Of a stretch of DNA of 64,000 nt, positions 32,472 to 45,326 are shown piece by piece. The stretch spans positions 6,024,001 through 6,088,000 of the forward strand of contig NC_084935.1 in assembly GCF_958298935.1 (NCBI RefSeq). Reading direction: 5' to 3'. The position numbers and the translations under genes were made by a program. Under the pieces are notes generated by a model, which made no database searches, was not told where the DNA came from, and saw only the letters and a program-made list of their open reading frames with translations. Every line of letters starts with the position of its first letter. The stretch's first letter is position 1. The stretch is from Phragmites australis (Eukaryota > Streptophyta > Magnoliopsida > Poales > Poaceae).

Positions 32472-34083
32472 ATCTTTGAATTGGGCAGCACAACAACGTG
32501 TGATGTCCCCAAGCAGCCAGGCAGGAGAGCCGCCCCCTGTTTCCCCTCTTAGAATAAATGGATTTTGGTGCAGGATTACAGAACCATGAGCTGAATTATT
32601 CATATTATTCAATGGAAAGTTAAACGCCAGTGCTGCACCTTGCGGTCTTTCATCTCCTACCACCCTCAACCTACCTACCTTGGTGCTTGTCTACCTGCTT
32701 GATGCTTATCCTATCTTCACAAAGTTGCTTAGCTATAGGAGTACTTATTAGCCACTTTATCAGGATCTCGGAGTTCCTTAACTGACACTTTTGACTCGTC
32801 TTCAGATGCACATTTTAATCGCCGCTTTTCATGAGCGTATAATTTGCCCATATCAAATGGAGGAACCACTTTGAATTATGGGTCAAGTAGTTGTAATTCA
32901 TTTGACTTGATAAAATTTCAGGTTTTTTCCTAGCTAAGACCAGTTTTCAAATGCGACGAGAAGTTCTTCGGATCTGGTCTTGTTAATAACTAACCCACAT
33001 AAACATAAAACTGTAAGTGACCTAGGCACTGTCAAAGTACTTCAGCTTACGAGATTGCAGCAAACACAGAGGGAGGGGAAGTAAAAAGATCTTCTAGAAC
33101 TCCAAACAAGAACACCTAGTTTCCTCCATTATCTCCATGGACGGAGATGTCCCCTTTGTCCTGGTCCGGCCTCCAGCACGCCAAGTTGGCAAGTTGCACG
33201 CTTGCAAGTCTCAAGATGTGGATCGATGCATTGCATCGTCTCCTAGCCATCTAGATCTGGCAGGTGAATTATCAGGCAGCATGTGGTGAGCATCCGTTAC
33301 TGGACTAAGAATGGTACATCCCAAGAAGTTTCTATAAGAGGCTATCTCCTGTGATGCTCAAATATCTGTCTACACTAAAAATATTTCAATTTTTTACGTC
33401 TCAAGAGAATGACATATTTAACAAGAAAAAAAGGTACGAAACCGTATCTCTTTGTGTGTAGTGTGGGGCTGCCAAATGCCAACTGATCAGGATGGAGTGA
33501 TCTCATGAAAGGATCATTTTTTTAGATAATGGAAAAGAAAGGATCAATTGGTAAGTGCAGCATCATTCATGAAGGCAAAAGCACAAGTTGGCATGTCTGT
33601 TACCTTTGATACAGCTTTGATGTATTCAACTGCAACTAAGAGAGATGGATGTCCATTTCATAGGCATTATGTAGTATACTAGGCAAAGGACAGAGTTCCA
33701 GCTCCTGATTTTGGTCATGTGATTCTGTTCTGACACTATGCTTTAGCCAACCTGCTTTCTGCCAATTAACTAACAAATTTTTTGCATATATGAATATGCA
33801 AAAGAAAGGAAAAAAACATTCTGATCCAGTTTGCTGGATCATGACCCTCAGGAAGAGGCTAAAACATATTGTCTCAGTGAGGCAAATGATGAAGATTGCA
33901 CTTGCACAGCCTAAAAGAACCACTCTGGATTCACAAGGCTTTAAGTTACATACAGCTCAGGCTTAATCCACAGACAACCCCAGTCACATTCCAGTCTCTT
34001 GCCTACCAGCTATATTTCATATTGCTTACAGAAAGAACCAAAACAATGCACACTCTATAAAATTTACACAGCAATAAAGTGTT
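32472..34083. other. Intergenic and 3' flank of the WNK gene
   Basis: No gene was supported. The last few hundred bases are the likely 3' untranslated region of the minus-strand kinase gene. Confidence 0.45.
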
Positions 34084-36871
34084 TCAGGCATCGACAGCAT
34101 TTAAGGGTACAGATTTGGTTCTTGGGAGATTTTGCGGCAACTGAGCTCCGGTATAGTAGCTCCTGGCTGTAAACATACAATCTTCATTGCTTTCGGCGTC
34201 GACCTCACAATGCCGGGCCCTCTGGGCTCCCGGACCGGGGTGACTGCGCTGCCACACTTGATTGTTCATGTTTGAGTGATGATTGGCGCTTCCTGCGTCT
34301 GACCTTCGCTCGCAGGTCGGTACGCGAAAATTGTTGTTCTTTCCAATATGAAAAGATTGCAGCTTGTTCAGTGAAGGTTTCATCCTACTTAATCCATTTG
34401 CGTTGTCGAAGTCAAGAGATGGATGAATAGCTCTCTTAAGCTGTGCCATTTTCCGCGCTTTGTACTTGGCAATCTTTATCTCATGCTTCATGTCGAACCC
34501 ATTCACCTGATGGTTAGTGTCATTCTCATATTGATTAAACGAACAGGACTGTTCTTGGAATGAACTGAAGCAAAGCTGATTAGAAGGACCTCTTCTACCC
34601 ATCTGTACGAAGCCATTCACGAGAGTGGACACCTTGCCTTTGACATAATGCTCCGTTTGGCCGCCTCCATCGTCGTAGCTCCCTTGAGAATCCTGCAAAT
34701 TACACTGCTCTCCATCGGCTGGGAACGTGATCTCCTCAAACCGCCCATGTAGCTCCGCACATTGGCAGCCTCGAGCAGTTGATGACATGTAGGCGTAAAG
34801 TGAACCACACGACGACACATTGGATCCACAATTATGGCAGTATGACTTGTCCGGAGCTTCCTCTATGCCCGGACCAGGCCTCCAATCTGGCACCAATGCA
34901 CTGACCTCACCATCGATCATGTCAGCTATTCGAGTAACTTCATGGTCAGTTATATCCAGCTCAGCTACCATTTCAGTTGCGACGCTTAATGCAGTATCAG
35001 CCTCAATGTCAAAAGGAAAATAGATGTTCCGCACATGTCCTGCAATATGAGAAATTAGCTTTCACATAATACCTAAATCAATATCCGTATATTGAATTCA
35101 ACCTCAGAATTTAGTGCATTAGACATTGGGCATACCATCGTTATCAGCAATTCGTAGTCTGAGGAAGATGCCTCCATCCTCACTCTTTCTCCCTTTGATT
35201 GTGATATCCACATTGCCAAGAGGCTCATCTTCGTGCCCGTTGAACAAGTTGATGCTATATTGGCCTTTCATGTCATCATCCTCACAGTCCCATCTATCTT
35301 CAGTCGGTGTATCTTCATCAATGCTTTCTGAGAATCCATTACTCATCATAGAGCCATTGCTATAAGCATTCCCTAGATAAGAAGGCTGCTGCAGGAATTT
35401 GCTCGTTTCGTTGTAATCCCCATCCTCCGAAGAAAAAGCCATGTCATCACACTGTAGGAAGGGGTCCTCGAGCAACTCTCTCGCGGAGAGCCTCTGCGAT
35501 GCCGTTGCTAAGCACTTCTCAACAAATTGCCTCACCATTGGATCTTTCACCTTGTACAAAGCTTCAGGCTTAGTACCCTACCAACCAAACCACTAGCTGA
35601 AATCAGCAAAATCATTTTCGGATCTGAAACACACTAGGATCACAAGTGCTGCAAATGGCTAAAAGAATCCAGAGATCTTCTTACAGATATCACTTTCTTG
35701 TAGATCTGCACCGGGTGCGTGCACTCGCTGTACGGGTACTCGAAGGTGACCATCTCGAGCACACACATCCCGAACGAGTATATGTCAACCAGCTCATTGT
35801 ACTCCTCCTCGTACACCTCCGGCGCCATGAACTCCGGTGTGCCTACCAAAACAATCCGACACCTCCACTGCATCAAATCTCCGCAAAACTATTGCCATTT
35901 GGGATCAGATAACATCATTTTGGGCTACTGAGCTAATCAAATGGCTTACCTACACAGTGGACGGCATGGGACTTACGGAGGATGGCGGCGAGGCCGAGGT
36001 CGCCGATCTTGACCTCGCCCTGGTTGCCGTTCACGAAGATGTTGTCACACTTGAGGTCCCGGTGGATGATGGGCGGATCGTGGCTGTGCAGGTACAGCAG
36101 GCCGCTGAGGATTTGCCGGCACCAGTGCTTCACCGCCCATATGTTCACCCTCATGTGCTTCTGCCTGTACCTAATCACCACCAGACGCACAACCACAAGA
36201 AATCAATCCAAGAACCAATTAATCACACACACAAATGAAGAGACTTTTGCAACGGGGCAGGATAAAAGACTCTTTGCAATTGGACGTGAAAAGGCAACAA
36301 CTTTTAGGTGTCACAGATGCAGAGAAGGTTGCTTGCTTACTGGCGGAGGGTGCCGGAGGTGAACATCTCGGTGATGAAGTTGATGTTGCGGCGAGAGACG
36401 TCGACCCAGGAGGTATAGAACTTCATGATGTTGCGGTGCTTGAGCGTCTTGAGGAGGTGGATCTCGCAGTAGAGCCGCTCCAAGTCCTCCGGGCTCTGCA
36501 GGAAGTCATGCAGCTTCACTTGGTTCCACGCCACCTCCATCCCCTGGTACTCGTCGAACGCCCTGTACCTGCACCACCGCGCACACACCTCGGGTCAGGG
36601 GCAAGCAAATCGAAAGCACGCAGCTTTGGCGAGAAAAGCGCCGAATCTTACACGGTCTTGGACGCGCCCTTGCCAAGAACGTCGTTGAACTGCGAAAACA
36701 GAGAAGAGGAGTAGGCAAACGTATCAGCGGACTGGTGAGCAAACGAATCAAGAAACGGTGATAGGAGGAGCTGCAGTGGTTGTGGCGGTGCCGTACCCGT
36801 CCGTACCGGCCGGTGGGATCGACCTCCGCGTACTCCGGGCAGTCGGCGGTGTTGGCCTTGGTGCTCATCAT
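34084..36871 (-). CDS. WNK: WNK (with-no-lysine) serine/threonine protein kinase
   Basis: Seven coding exons join in frame with GT/AG junctions: 36797-36871, 36652-36689, 36341-36568, 35950-36170, 35685-35842, 35136-35577 and 34084-35039, giving 705 aa. The Gly-rich loop is Leu-Gly-Lys-Gly-Ala-Ser-Lys-Thr-Val (about residues 30-38); its Lys36 sits where WNKs place the catalytic lysine. The usual strand-3 lysine is replaced by Asn (Val-Ala-Trp-Asn). The catalytic loop is His-Arg-Asp-Leu-Lys-Cys-Asp-Asn (about 150-157), followed by Gly-Asp-Leu-Gly-Leu-Ala and Thr-Pro-Glu-Phe-Met-Ala-Pro-Glu. An OSR1-C-like autoinhibitory domain spans the last intron (Asn-Val-Asp-Ile-Thr-Ile-Lys-Gly ... Asn-Ile-Tyr-Phe-Pro-Phe-Asp). 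A long low-complexity tail follows. Plant WNKs act in osmotic, clock and flowering signalling; which member this is cannot be told. Either of two adjacent Met codons could be the start. Confidence 0.96.
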
Positions 36872-37075
36872 TCTAGCTATTCTAGCTAGCCTACTGCTCG
36901 CTTCCCCCCCCCCCCCCTCACCAGCCGCTGCTACTCTGCCGCCGGCGAGAGCCTGGCTCTGTGCGGCGCTTTGTCAGGGAGAGCGGATGGGGAACGAGGA
37001 AGGGGAAGGGAAGGAGAGGACTGATGCAGTCGAGAGAGACCTATTAAGGGGAATCTGGGCACACATGGTGTGTGG

Positions 37076-37116
<41 letters not shown>

Positions 37117-37170
37117 GGGGACGGTGATGGGGATGAGAGGGGACGGAGATCAGATCGATGTCCGCGTGAT
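36872..37170 (-). promoter_or_regulatory. WNK 5' leader/promoter with GA repeat
   Basis: A run of 14 C lies at 36904-36917, and a (GA)n tract of about 33 bp at 37081-37113 (CT on the coding strand). GA/CT tracts in plant leaders are bound by BPC/GAGA-binding proteins. A regulatory role here is inference. Confidence 0.55.
37081..37113. repeat. (GA)n microsatellite
   Basis: About 16 uninterrupted GA units, likely length-polymorphic. Confidence 0.9.
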
Positions 37171-38415
37171 GCATTGGAAAAGCCGGGAAAAGCCAGATAA
37201 TTTTACTAGATCTTTTTACCTGAGATTTACTAATATATTTTAATTCTGCTATTGCTGGTAGGGAGCTTGGGATTCTAGATACTGTGGGTAGTTGAGTAAT
37301 TATTCAACTATGGCACGGTCAAATTAGGTCCAGATGTTTTTAATAACCATCGAGACATTGCCGGTCGTTTCAAGCAGACTATTTCATGTAGCTATAAAAA
37401 TGTGTTATTGCACACAATATTGCAGTACATAAATAATAAATAATTTCGAAGGCGATTGTTTCAAAGCTGGGGAGCTATTTTTTTTTTTTTAGCATTAGAC
37501 TCGACAGCTAGAAGGATGTGAACTAAAATGATATTTCGGCATAATTCAAAGTAATTGTTTTACATCTGTCAAATCTATGGTGAAAATGGTTGCTCACTCG
37601 AAAACAACAACTCAGGGAGAAACTATTAAAGGAATGAAGCAATGCCTTTATCTAATCACTTTTACCAGCCAACCTTTTAAGAACGAAAATTCTTGCAAAT
37701 CCAAAAAAAAATTGTACCAGCAAAACTGTGGGCCCTTTCTTGTTGACTCTTTGTCCTTTACGTAGCAAATCTCCTCCTAGCTTGAGAAAACAAAGGGAAA
37801 AACCTGCCTTGTGCTGAGTTGGAGAGGCCCCTTCGTTTGTCAGCTCCTTGATGGCGAAACCCTAGTAAATAAATGCTATGCTTCCCCCAACAAACACAGT
37901 TGGGCCATGTGGGTACATGCATGGTGGTCCATTCATATCCACGGAAAAATAGATGCAATACTAGTAATAGCCATATGGCATGTGTAATATGGCATGACCC
38001 ATGTTCTACAACTTGGCCTTTTTCTCAGATTCTTTTGGTCGATACCTCCAAGCAGTCGAGCAAATTCATTAGCCTAATCACAATTATAGGTACAGTGAAT
38101 AAAACTATCAACTTTTCTTATCTCACGATGATTTAAGTAATTACCTTTTGACAATAACGTCTTTTCACTAAACTAACACATACTGGAAAATATTCACGCG
38201 TTTGTCTTGTCCAAGTACGTAATATATCTCAATGGTAAATTAATGAAGTTTTTTTACGTTTTATAAATGATCACGAGAAGTCACAAATATGGACATTAAC
38301 ATAGCACCCTGAACATCCTACTAGGTTAGTTTCACCTTGGTTCATCAATATTGTCTAATTCCTAATCCAGTAGTCCAAATTATGCTAAATGACACGGTAA
38401 TATAAATTCAGTATA
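37171..38415. other. AT-rich intergenic stretch
   Basis: No gene, RNA or clear repeat was seen. Confidence 0.45.
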
Positions 38416-38428
38416 AGGTGTATATACT

Positions 38429-38590
38429 TAGTGCATCCGAGTGCTGGCTCGGTTGGCCAGGACGGCGAATGCAAAGCGCTGGCTCCCGAGCCAGCTTGCG
38501 TTCGAGCGCGTACGCTCGCGTGAGCATGCATTCGTACTTGTCTCCAACAAAGACCGTGGATATAAATCTCACTTTTTTATAAAAAAAAAA
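38429..38590 (+). mobile_element. tRNA-derived SINE
   Basis: A perfect 13-bp target duplication AGGTGTATATACT flanks it at 38416-38428 and 38591-38603. The body has an RNA polymerase III A-box-like TGGCTCGGTTGG near 38,443 and a B-box-like GCGTTCGAGCGC near 38,490. It ends in TTTTTTATAAAAAAAAAA. The 162-bp length, A tail and long target duplication are classic for a plant SINE mobilised by LINE machinery. The named subfamily was not identified. Confidence 0.9.
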
Positions 38591-38698
38591 AGGTGTATAT
38601 ACTAGTTCTCCTTTGTCTTTCTTTTGGGACGGCATTGTGATGGCCGTTTTGTCCGGTCATATTGGTCAACAGACGAAGGTGAGTTCAGTTGAAAATAA

Positions 38699-39599
38699 GA
38701 GTTTTTCATTTTTATATTTTTTAAAATTAATATTTAAATAAATAATTTTTTATAGAAAAAATTATAAAATAGACGTCTACAGTTATCTCACCGGAGCTAA
38801 CAGCCCCGACTATTACTAAGCCGGATGAATAGTGTTTCTTTGAAATCACTATTTCCAATAATATTTTTTCCTATCATTTTTTATATAAAATTATGGTCTT
38901 CTATTGCTCCAAAAATCCTAAAACTTTTTGTATGTATTTCACAATTCATTTACAACCCATTTTAATTGGATTCACCTAAAAATAATGTGTATAATTTAAA
39001 CTAAAATTCTCCAAATAAGACTACTTTTATAAATTTTAACAATTGTTAGGACCTCAAATAAATTTCCAAAAATCTGGAAAAATTCACTAATATTTATCTT
39101 ATGTGATGGAATAATTTCTAAAATAATTTCTACCCTAAGATATATGGTGAAAAAGTGAGTTCCTTTGTAATGCTCTATTCACATGAAATAATAAAAATGC
39201 ATATAAATAGAGTATTACAAAGGAAATCACTTTTTCACCATATAGATTAGGGTAGAAATTAGTCCATTACATAAGATAAATATTAGTGAATTTTCTCAGA
39301 TTTTTGGAAACTTATTTGAGGCCCTAACAATTATTAAAATTTATAAAAGTAGTATTTTTTGGAGAATTTTAGTTTTAAATTATACACATGCTTTTTAGGT
39401 GAATCCAATTAAAATGAGTTACAAATAAATTATGAAAGAAGACCACAATTTTGTATAAAGAAGATAAGAGAGAAAAATAGTACTGTGAATACTAGCCTAA
39501 CCTTCCGATCATAGGGCAGTAGACGTCTATTTTTATAAAAAAAATTCTATCAAGAGTCTATTTATTTAAATATTAATTTTAGAAAATATAAAAAAACCT
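38699..39599. mobile_element. Foldback element F3, with ends like the Mutator pair
   Basis: The outer inverted repeats run about 38699-38790 and 39510-39599; the left reads GAGTTTTTCATTTTTATATT and contains TTTAAATAAATAAT and TAGACGTCTAC. They align base for base in most positions with the outer end of Mutator-like element B read inward. The core (about 38,900-39,440) is a long inverted repeat homologous to F1. Possible target duplication: TGAAAATAA (38690-38698) and TGAAAAATA (39600-39608), one indel apart. No coding capacity. Confidence 0.78.
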
Positions 39600-40228
39600 T
39601 GAAAAATAACTATGTGAGACTATCAGATTGAGGCTCCGATCCAAATCGGGTTCAAGACCAGAGCTGTGTTTGCCCTCGTGGGCCTAAAACAAGCTAGACA
39701 ACCCACAGACCCAACCCACGTGCACCGCATGCATCGCTTGACCGCACGCGTGCCACTGGCTGGCCTAGTTGTGCCCTAGACATCTGCCGTCTCTGTGCCC
39801 CAGCCACATGCCTTCGCCACCGTCGGGTCTCAGTTCCCCACGGGGTAGGGGCAGGGGTGAGGGCGGGGTTGATTTTGCACCAATAAATATTTCAGGATCA
39901 GATCAAGTTTATAGTGTTAGGTTTTAAATAGTATATGTTCTCACTCTATCCAATTTTGACCCGCACCCTTGTCACCTTTAGTATGACAACTTGTTCATAT
40001 ATGGAGAGCATATATCTCCAATGCGAAAACAAATGATTTCTGGTGGCTTTTGTTGACGGATCACTTGACTGAGCCAACTTGACATGTTGCTTCTTATCCT
40101 CCAATCCTCTTCACGTGGCATGCTTCAGTTTTAGGATTTATAAATGTATAAATCATGTTTGCTTTAGGACTACAATGCGTTTTTTATAATTTAAAATTAT
40201 GCCCGAATCAATTTGCTTTCGCATAGAT
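39600..40228. other. Intergenic stretch
   Basis: A short GC-rich patch near 39,700-39,860 has no recognisable gene. Confidence 0.4.
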
Positions 40229-40490
40229 ATTACTTCATTCAATTATAAAATAAGTATCATTTTAGACATCGATATGATCTTAAAACACATATTTAACTAT
40301 TACTTTTTTAGTGTAATATGTTTATCTAATATAACAAAGTTATACTATCATGAAATTTCTTTTCGAGATAAATCCACTCATATCATTTTTAAATATCCAA
40401 ACTCAATAAATAAAGAGTAATTTATAGTCAAAGTTTAAAAATATTGACGGTACATAACCAAAACAACACTTATTTATGATTAGATGAGTA
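40229..40490. mobile_element. Degenerate Stowaway-like MITE
   Basis: The left end TACTTCATTCAATTATAAAA resembles the TACTCCCTCC... start of grass Stowaway-type MITEs. The inverted right end (CTTATTTATGATTAGATGAG) has decayed. The interior is AT-rich. Confidence 0.5.
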
Positions 40491-40529
40491 TTATAATTCT
40501 ACTTCAAAATCTTATCTAAAATAATGCTA

Positions 40530-40870
40530 TACGTCGGTTTCAGCATTTCTGGACTTTGATACACGGTTCAAGTTACAAGCTTTAAACACCCCTTAGTCGT
40601 CACATTTGACCAATGTGTGAAGTTTTTTTTTTTGGCAATTATAAGATGACAAATACGTATGCATCACTGTGCATGCACACCACAATCCAGGTGCGCCCCT
40701 GAGGTGCATGATTTGATTCGTGTGGTAGCCTTGGGCACATCGTGTCAGTTTCAGCATAGCTGGGGTTTGAACAAGGTGGAAGCTACAAATCTTACCATAC
40801 CCCTTAATTGTTAGCCCTCGCATCTTAACAATATGTGAAATCTGGTTGATTTGATTCGTGTGGTAGATGT
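40530..40870. repeat. Two diverged direct repeats
   Basis: 40,535-40,620 and 40,740-40,845 share TCAGTTTCAGCAT, ACAAGC/ACAAAT and CCCCTTA landmarks. A 20-bp motif TGATTTGATTCGTGTGGTAG is repeated at 40,709 and 40,847. It may be a remnant of an old retroelement. Confidence 0.55.
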
Positions 40871-41479
40871 GGACAACGTATATCAAACCAGTGAATAGTC
40901 CTTGTCCGATGAAAAGCCATAGGTGTTAATACTCGAGTTGTTTAGTTTGAGTTCGTGGTTCAGGATGTTAAAGCCGCGAGTTCCAAGCTAGAAAAACTTT
41001 GTTAAATATCATACACCCATGGCAGGAAAAAAAGAGAAAAAGTGTCATGGTCAGGAAAAAACAAAAGACATGTTTGGTTTGTGACACAGAAAGGATTGGC
41101 CAAATCTTGGTCATGTCTAAGTGATTTGGCTACCGTTTGGTTTAAAACTAAAATTTAATCACGTTTGAAATTTTTTGGCTGTGCTTAGCTACTGTCAATT
41201 AGCAGCGGGGTTGAGTTTTGAGTGATCAATTTCATCAGACTGCTAAATTTTAGTTTGATTACGAACCAACGATTATTTTTAATTAAATTTTAGTATTATT
41301 TTGACTTTGACTATGACCACTGTTTGGGTTGACACTCCCACGCCCCGAAGAGCCTCGTAGAGCAGGCACGGCACAGTCGCGCGGCAACCCGTCCCGCCGA
41401 TCCGCCGGATCAATCCTATATACTAACGGCGACGGAATCCCCGAACGTCAGCCTCTCCTACTGTAGCAGGGCTCAACCA

Positions 41480-41990
41480 CCATTGTATACAGATACGTAT
41501 ATGGATATGTATGTATATAGATATGTATTCATATATGTATAATATACTTTCTATTTTTGATAAATACTAGAAAAATGTGAAAGAAAAATTAGTTATATTG
41601 ATAAATCGACTGAGACAATCTAAAGTGCAAGAAAAAAATTAAAACTAAAAAAATACAAAACAAATTTTGTTACATCCGTATTACTAACGTAACTACTGTC
41701 CACAAATATATTATGTATATATATAAATCTATATAGATGTAAATATATATTTATATTTATATATGTATATTATATATATGAGTTTAAATGAATTCAACAT
41801 CCCACTTCTGATAAATATACTAACACTGGAAAAATTAGTGCACTAATACGAAACAAATTTTGTTAGTTTCGTATTACTAACGTAGCTACTGCCAAGCAAT
41901 ATATTATATGTGTATATATATTACATATATGAGTGTAAATAAATCTAGTCTTCCTTTTCTGATAACATATTCTTACGATAGAAAAATCAG
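41480..41990. repeat. AT-rich tandem repeat block
   Basis: A unit of roughly 185-190 bp, marked by AAATTTTGTTA, CGTATTACTAACGTA and TCTGATAA, occurs about two and a half times. The intervening sequence is (AT)-rich TATATGTATA repeats. Confidence 0.6.
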
Positions 41991-44074
41991 TACGTTTTAT
42001 ATATAATTAATTAAAACTATTATAAATCACGTAACCTTCAAACGTAACATTTATTCGAAACGGACACAGAAAGCACGCCAATCTACCGAGATCTACCTCG
42101 TTCAGGCAGACAGGCTCAGCCGCGAACACCCGGCAGAAAACCACACGCCACGCGCGGTGTTTGCTCGTCGGGCCGGTGCAGCGCGCGGGCACATGCCCGC
42201 CTCGTGGCCACGCTGGCCCCGGGGGGTCGGGTGGGGTGGACGGGTGGTACACGCCATCTGTACGGAATCCCCAAGCCTGTACGGCGACGGCAACCCACGC
42301 TGCTAAAATAATTGGCCGCGTGACCGGCGACCACTCCAAGGGAAAAAGCCGAACGTCCCCGTCGCGCACGACGCGCCTATCGACGCGGCAACCCCCGGCC
42401 CCGCGTCACGGAGGAGCCTTGGGGCGGGATGTGTTAAGAATTTAAGCTTAAACCGATTGGGTCTTAACTAACCTAATAATATAAACATCAAATTATATTA
42501 CCAAATCGTGATTAACTTGATTGGAGTAGCTCTAAAGCCACGAAGACCCGCCTGTCTGATGCAAGCGTGTGTGAGATGATTTTCGACGTAGATGTCACGT
42601 ATGTAGCGGGTGACTTTGGCACTGGGATGGCCAACGGTCAGCTTTGGCGTTCAAATCGCTGCCCAGCTACTTTTGACTGGTAGAGAGACTATGAGAGTTA
42701 ACTAGCTACCCTCTCCATCATTAGTCACCTAAAGTATTTTGGCCTCTCTTCTTATAAGCTGGAGCGATCTGAGATCAAGTCAAAAAGAGTCGGTTAGAGC
42801 CCATCTGTCGTAAGCATCTCTCAATCAAACGTGATTCCATTCTTGCAGGTGGCAGTTAACCGAGATCATAACCAACATTCTCCTAACTGATCCAAAGGCT
42901 AACAACATAAGTACACACTCAACAAACAACACACCAAGGTAACGTATTGTAGCAGCCGGTAAAATCATTGTTGAACCTAGTGTATTATTACATTTTGATA
43001 GGGTATATATTTATTGGGAGATGGTTTCTACTCTTTTGGTCCTAAATATTCAGTTTGTTTACACTCATCATCATGTGTACTTTTAAAATAGAAAATAAAC
43101 TTCCTTATTTCTATAATCGAAGTTTGAGATCTCAATTTTCTTTGAAGTATAGGCTGTTAATAAGTTTTATATTGGCACTAATTTTGAGATAAGTTTTTAT
43201 TAGGGAATCATTAGGTTAAATATGATACATAACACTTATATATTGAATATAATATTTAATCCTTATAGGTTGAACATCAATAATTTTAATTTTAGATTAT
43301 ATCTTTCACAACGTCATGTGTTTGACAACATCACTTAATATATTGTTACTTAAAACGATTGCACTCTTGCATAATAAATCCTGGAATAGAATCTTAAGCA
43401 AAAAAAGTTTCCTTACTATTAAACCTCGACGGCCTATTATGATTTTCTTATTAACTAATAGCCTTATGACATTCCATAAGTCACCTTGTCTCATTAATAA
43501 TATCTTAAAAGATTGATTAGAACTATTTGTGAGAAACAATGACGTTTTAAGAGAAAAATAAATTATAACAATTAGAAATCTAAACCATATTGACTTAAAA
43601 ACTTTATAAAATAAACTTATCTTAAATACCCGCCTTGCCTGCTCGCTAGCTCCACCGGAGGCCGGCGCGCCGGCGGCTAAAAGAGATTTCGGTTCGCTTG
43701 ACGAGGAGCGCGGCCGTTGATAAGCGGAAACGTGGTCTATCTTTGACCGGCGTTTCGTTATCTAGGAGTGATGGCGTAGCCGATGATACGAAGGAGCACG
43801 AGTGAGCCTTGTATGGCTGATTTTCTTTTGCTGCTCTTTTGCTGCTATCACTCTAGTTTGAAGTCTATTTAGGACTTGCCATTCATCGTAATAATATAAG
43901 TCCCGTACGTAATGATCCCTTTTTATTTCTTGCACGTGCATCATACCTCCGCTTCTACAAGAGAGAAACAAAAAAAGATTGAGAAAAAATAATAATTATA
44001 AGGGTAGTTTTTTCCACTGCGTTGCCACTCGAGTTTGAAGTCTATTTAGGACGTGTCTTCTCACAGTACAAGTT
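41991..44074. other. Intergenic stretch
   Basis: GC-rich patches at 42,090-42,440 and 43,640-43,750 contain open frames but no recognisable domain. A 30-bp segment (GAGTTTGAAGTCTATTTAGGAC-like) is repeated at 43,852 and 44,029. Confidence 0.4.
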
Positions 44075-44077
44075 TTA

Positions 44078-44292
44078 AGGTCTATTTGGTAGAGTTTTAG
44101 TTTCAAAAAAAATTGAACTGTTTATCTCTAGCTTCAGGGATTTTTAGAGCTCTAGCTGTAGATAGAATGAGGGGTTTGATTGAGCCATTTTGTTCTTATT
44201 TGAACTAAAAACAAATGTTTAAAACTACTCTATTTTATTATACAACTCTAAATATTGCATGGATCTCGAATTGTAACTCTGCCAAACAAGGC
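44078..44292. mobile_element. Tourist-like MITE
   Basis: TSD TTA at 44075-44077 and 44293-44295. The inverted ends are AGGTCTATTTGGTAGAGTT and AACTCTGCCAAACAAGGC. Confidence 0.7.
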
Positions 44293-45318
44293 TTAGTCTA
44301 CCTTGTACAAAAATTAAGAATCTTCATAATATTCCTCCTCCCTCTGCATGTACTGAAAGAAACTTAAAGGTGAAAAAATATGGATCAACATTTACTATTA
44401 AATATGGTCTGAAAAATACTTTCTATTTTCGAATGGAGATCATTCTAGTTCAAGTTAGAAAGGCAACAAAAAAATCAGTCTCAACATATTCAAGTTTTGA
44501 TTCAAGAAATCTGTAGTTTCAGCTGGGAATATCAACTCCAGCTCAAAGATATACGTTCACCATGAAGATATCAGGCTGCCAACTTTTAACTCGGCACATC
44601 TATTTCCCCACAATTCATCTGAAATATCGAATTTTCAAGTTGTCTTTAAAAAAGAATCCTTTCTTCCAACAACGGACTTAGCGACTTTAGCATAAGTATT
44701 CCGTCACCTTTCCTACATGGCAGTGAAGGTTAGCGAAGGCAGTATCATTGCGCCCTTGTCAACGGCTGATTGTGCCGCAATGGACGTGTGTGACAACTCA
44801 CGTTAGATGTAAATCCATGATAAAGTAGCCCAAGAAGGCGCTTAACACATCTTGGTGGTTCATAGACAGTCTTCCCTTGCCACCAACTGCCACGGAGCCA
44901 TTGGCTTCCATTAGTTGAAAATCCCTTCAAAATCGTGGTGGAAGTTTTCTGATGTGGTGCTTGAATGCTTAAAATTTTCGTGTCGCAAGTGCTAACTATG
45001 GGTTCGAAGGTTGGATTCTTTTGTTTGGAAGTTCAGATTTGGTGGAATTTCAAGCTTGGAAGTTCATATTTGGCGATCGAAAGTTTTAAATTTTCTATCT
45101 TATTTTTAGAAATTTCCATTGAAGGTTCAATTCGGTGTCTGAAGTTTGAACAATTATCGCCGAAGTTTAGGTAGCTGACGACCGCTTAATATGTTATCAT
45201 GTTACGTGATGCTATTTTTTCCCCCACAGTTAGCTGCAAGTACAACCCCGTGGAGTTAGGTGATGTCTGATTGTCGAATGACCAGTTTCTTCACGGAAGA
45301 GTTCAACTCATCAGCAAA
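44293..45318. other. Intergenic stretch
   Basis: No gene or repeat is supported. Confidence 0.4.
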
Positions 45319-45326
45319 CCGTCCAG

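Noticed and set aside
38430..38520. A free tRNA gene
   Set aside because: A- and B-box-like motifs are present, but the 13-bp duplication and A tail show that it is the head of a SINE, and no cloverleaf with anticodon and acceptor stem could be built.
42007..42445. Open frames in the GC-rich patch at 42.1-42.4 kb
   Set aside because: No recognised domain; both strands are equally open, as expected in GC-rich DNA.
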